DNA of 60,459 bases from Bacteroidia bacterium (lineage in GTDB: Bacteria > Bacteroidota > Bacteroidia > SpSt-205). The translations under genes and the position numbers were made by a program. This document shows positions 59,601-60,459 of this stretch, piece after piece. The stretch covers positions 1 through 60,459 of the forward strand of contig JANWXY010000022.1 in assembly GCA_025057135.1 (NCBI GenBank), in the 5' to 3' direction. The notes beneath the pieces are model-generated. The model saw only the letters and a program-made list of their open reading frames with translations. It was not told the origin of the DNA and did not search any database. Each line of letters opens with the position of its first letter. Position 1 is the first letter of the stretch.

Positions 59601-60459
59601 CGCTTACCGTATAGGTGGGACCAAAAGATAGAGTCCCTAACTGATGTGTGGTTGGAATGCTCAAAGGATTATAAGAAATAGCCGGCTGGCTACCTCGCTC
59701 ATACAGACGCAGCCGAACTCTATTAGAGTAACTGGTTCTACCTAAGATTTTGATAGAGTAGTAGGTATTCGGCTGGAGCTGGCACAATATATCATAACGG
59801 GCACTCGTACTGCTATTATTCTGAACCATAGGGATGCAGCCCTGGATGAGCGTCAAGCCAGATGCAGAATCGGTCAGCGCATTACCCTGATAAATGAAAA
59901 GGCGCCACTCTCTTGGGGAGGGATTGGAGCTATTCCATGGGTCTTCCATGAACTCTATGCCCACCCAATCCACATGGGCATCAGTTCTGAACACATGCCA
60001 AGTGGACTTACTCCAGCTTGAGTCATTATCGCAAATGGCCTCGCCCTGGCTTACAGATTGACAGGCATAATCGAAAGTAACATCTTTCCGTAGAACTGCA
60101 CTGGAAGAGGTATTGAGCACTCCAAGATTTTGCGCCGTAGCCATATGATCGTACTCTGCCTCAGCGCCTGCGCTGATGGAAGGGGCAGAAACAATCAGCT
60201 CCAAGAATATCTCACCACTCGCTGCGAGGTTGGCTCCCACCTGGACCATATACCATCCCCTTTGAAGGCAAGCATGAGTATAACCCTCCATGAGGACTAT
60301 CGGAGGGTCTACCCGCTGCGCTGCGCCTGGCAGACAGGTAGTGCCCCGATATAAAGTCCATCCTGCATGTGTAGGGTCAATAGAAATTCCCACCTGACGG
60401 AGGATTATTCGCACAGTGCGAGTAGTTGGAAGGTAGAAGCGATACCAGACAGACTTACC
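53602..60459 (-). CDS. Giant T9SS-secreted multidomain protein (5' end outside the window)
   Basis: This is a secreted or surface protein with 2285 residues visible; the frame stays open to the right edge, so the start lies beyond it. Residues about 1-1300 are repeated beta-sandwich modules of roughly 150 residues, each with paired Cys and a closing strand such as LTAGTYTVQVLARI or VPPGTYTLVTFAGD, resembling pre-peptidase C-terminal (PPC-like) domains. A PKD domain (about 1390-1480; YYWLFGDGNTST) follows. Ten GGPYDG repeats occupy about 1570-1777, then comes an Ig-like domain (WYTSSSGGTPIASNTPTLVI), a discoidin-like domain (about 1880-2040) and a T9SS type A sorting domain (AFPNPVSELLTVQF; WATGVYTLQFVKNG). 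It is likely an adhesin or surface fibre. No catalytic domain is visible. Confidence 0.87.
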   Translation of the reverse strand, partial: GKSVWYRFYLPTTRTVRIILRQVGISIDPTHAGWTLYRGTTCLPGAAQRVDPPIVLMEGYTHACLQRGWYMVQVGANLAASGEIFLELIVSAPSISAGAEAEYDHMATAQNLGVLNTSSSAVLRKDVTFDYACQSVSQGEAICDNDSSWSKSTWHVFRTDAHVDWVGIEFMEDPWNSSNPSPREWRLFIYQGNALTDSASGLTLIQGCIPMVQNNSSTSARYDILCQLQPNTYYSIKILGRTSYSNRVRLRLYERGSQPAISYNPLSIPTTHQLGTLSFGPTYTVSDFWGCQSRIANNPCSAFGSAVTPDDTIGDFDLALYYTFTLTGAAHVRFWYSHPWWWWYCMGTVRFRIFEGTPAVNGCNLTLRATVDNDGWINCLTAGTYTVQVLARINRSALWRTCWAPYTALGLPVNFRVQLGSTPQQLFGLHNRPQEADSINNGAPLTPGVTYYATWDTLDCRTTVLPAGSVCGAGNNRAIYRIIRIDQEGILEIGGGNWWRFQYRLYRGDARIEPIVGGYIQNLIDQVGCQDLYYPVKVCVTPGYYTLVSFGDNSDIGERDRPWFRFHVFPPGERRFYTPTAPVSLPGSPDPRPNVEEVGTIGGTTHSLTATWTRVTCHNNPLTILGYAPCGGATKQFYWEVYIAEPSLVTFSPQYAYVAWPELGVTGWRTFRGRISDNTLTSLFMDCHGGYTACMQPGWYTFVVYAVGGTYSNPTYTSGRGGAIGNRIWFTISRDPRVQKFGTFTTADRPGNLDWVPDYVYAPNQHRSYTLDWEFWSCANNLPFPAGITPCGGGQNRVSYRVFSVTRPSYLIIHQSGCYSSSRLYQGDITAITPPYTIIHDCFTGTGHICWVPPGTYTLVTFAGDGCIGWTYTPTIYVDSVGFSRSNYARNAYDFGTIPLNDQWYAGNPLDPLGPYGRPASTDFIFCTTDAFSSDPAANCPIGTVDNTTPSSAPPAVLPVDRRRNLWFTFVVAGSGRVHVRVTNLTSGGAQPAFAVYSSNDPPSAFPGSVDSTIAQGLSFVTSSQGWWCCSQSNAVSFIRDVCNPPPPTRYYVVVERNTCGKEPNLQIQVEVRYEPLPGWSVQYNHYSQANVITGNPTSQCDAPYTWLPLTSGTYTGCQGDLACATKDPTDQNTCGNHTIWYAFESAITGYIFLNYDRPGVSQYNYNPDDIQLYYQAVPGDSSSTGLVRVPLTGMWQTHPSLGYRYWGRGCIRPGRYYIMFTGCNHLGLVIPRIWLQRHPGDFCQDSVMIPVAAAGGPYSANLFINCFTIGEGAGEADTIMACFGTPVGKKSAWVLVNNLTPDTMDFDVQIIENTTALGSQVLYRVLTGDCSTMNQEECVAEGTYVTLHLKCRPPFKSFWVQIVMPEWATGDITVNVTANPILQTCIPPDPGKPRANFDYVGSCFGQPTQFLNYSSVGPGVQYYWLFGDGNTSTHFQPQHMYAVPDTYLVCLGVSNGTQSDTACRYLIIYPTPGVSVAMSPTSPVPLGVPITFTPTYTDTVNGTGANIYWNFCANGTAGCGASQLDYIGATPPPVSYTIPGRKRVCITVVNGTLCDSTFCIEFDVVWPARAGGPYDGSATQVLVASCPTLSYTGGPYDGSATAFVGGACPLPVEGGPYDGAATMVVVAACPTFSYAGGPYDGSATAFVGGDCPFPVNGGPYDGAATMVVVAACPTLSYAGGPYDGSATAFVGAICWPITQYTGGPYDGSAVASIINCPPPELPYAGGPYDGSASGVLLASCPTLSYAGGPYDGSATRVLLGGCPLPIVGGPYDGAATAYTTNFLAQEKDTAVCAGSSLTLQAGLPSNWYTSSSGGTPIASNTPTLVISPLSQSQVYWVENSCASERVPVAAIALPHLNGQFSISPIPYCTGQPVTFTNQTLISGPSQPSFGTLISSFGTHGSVPNMTQLTFSSVQTANFAQLGDGVYQNGTAWTANNTGAGTQWAMWRYPIPRSVNRVVFWACQTCVNASQRIPRRARLYYNDGSGWKLAKTFSFAPSTYVYDSGVFTETQVIFAQLWRLEFDVQAANAPTFGEFQVYSSSPVIGGNVQWSCDNGTTWNSGSSQSCTWSTPGTKTITMVVSAPGACPDTVQQSVNVINCSPLPAIQSVLAAYPTPEAHARLFWQTNVPIQYAVLQKRVDTGWVSIYRHDVQGATSFTWLDSFPSFEAANLYRVMSEHQGGQIVYSNVAEVKFSSENPVVQEFIRAFPNPVSELLTVQFSLFDEKYVGVRIYDAKGALVSYITPQVYPTGFHEVRVDVRHWATGVYTLQFVKNGEETSMKLLKLVP
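55130..55752 (-). repeat. Ten tandem GGPYDG-encoding repeats
   Basis: The DNA on the plus strand repeats CCATCATAnGGnCCnCC at 55139, 55202, 55268, 55337, 55406, 55472, 55535, 55601, 55664 and 55730, a spacing of 63, 66 or 69 bases. Each encodes GGPYDG(S/A)A followed by a hydrophobic stretch with a Cys-Pro. Spacing is always a multiple of three, and synonymous third bases vary, which shows the peptide is under selection. Confidence 0.9.
55406..55663 (-). repeat. Near-identical 129-base tandem duplication within the array
   Basis: Bases 55406-55534 and 55535-55663 are two copies of a 129-base unit, each holding two GGPYDG motifs (SATAFVGG-type and AATMVVVAACPT-type), with few differences. This points to recent duplication inside the older array. 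Confidence 0.75.

Noticed and set aside
1-60459. tRNA, rRNA, insertion sequences, prophage or plasmid genes
   Set aside because: All gaps are too short for rRNA, none shows a tRNA-like cloverleaf, and I saw no transposase, integrase or phage protein.

Overview
The window looks like a chromosomal segment of a Bacteroidota bacterium. The grounds are two SusC/TonB-type receptors and a third related outer-membrane barrel, each with an N-terminal carboxypeptidase-regulatory-like domain; a PorV/PorQ-family barrel; two secreted proteins with type IX secretion (T9SS) style C-terminal domains; DUF4476 domains; a bactofilin; and promoters of the Bacteroidota type (-7 element TAnnTTTG). I cannot place it more precisely. 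There are no rRNA, tRNA, CRISPR, IS or phage features. Coding density is extreme: 42 genes, many joined by ATGA overlaps. No gene-free stretch exceeds about 150 bases; the longest are 14584-14724, 53482-53601 and 39289-39401.

Layout. 31-1419 (-) is lpd. 1514-11337 (+) is one transcription unit: TonB receptor, 1398-aa secreted protein, PorV-like barrel, greA and a HIT protein. 11276-12466 (-) is an HD hydrolase whose 3' end overlaps the HIT gene. Then come an acyl-CoA synthetase (12496-14583) and a CDGSH Fe-S protein (14725-14961), both +, and recF (15051-16085, -). 16103-20099 (+) is a tight operon of the pyruvate dehydrogenase E1-alpha gene, a membrane PP2C phosphatase with two LysM domains, and a membrane Ser/Thr kinase. 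An ABC1/UbiB kinase-like gene (+) and an MFS transporter (-) follow. 22794-27094 (-) is a lipoprotein/TonB-receptor operon, 27172-28419 (+) a DUF4476 protein, and 28452-30914 (-) another outer-membrane barrel.

30993-34330 (+) holds pepA, pdxA and an unknown gene. 34278-36641 (-) holds an ALDH7 and a GT2 glycosyltransferase. 36657-39288 (-) holds a flavin reductase, a CNNM/CBS protein and an LptC-like lipoprotein, with bactofilin upstream. 39916-42310 (-) is an acidic exported protein, a DUF58 protein and ispE. 42389-43992 (-) is a lipase and lgt; 44019-46513 (-) is purD and an ABC permease; 46562-48668 (-) is a PLP lyase and a PD-(D/E)XK-like protein. 48703-52604 (+) is rbfA, a LolC/E-type permease and a patatin-barrel protein, followed by a tandem universal stress protein. 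From 53602 to the right edge (-) lies the 3' part of a giant secreted protein with ten GGPYDG repeats and a T9SS sorting domain.

Two signals run across the region. First, almost every transcription unit begins with TAnnTTTG only 3-7 bases before the start codon, so many mRNAs should be leaderless or nearly so. Second, the E1-alpha/PP2C/kinase operon places a candidate phosphorylation switch next to an enzyme that mitochondria control by Ser phosphorylation and a PP2C phosphatase, and the E1-alpha loop keeps the equivalent of the main mitochondrial phosphorylation serine. This is the best candidate for an undescribed system here, but it is an inference.
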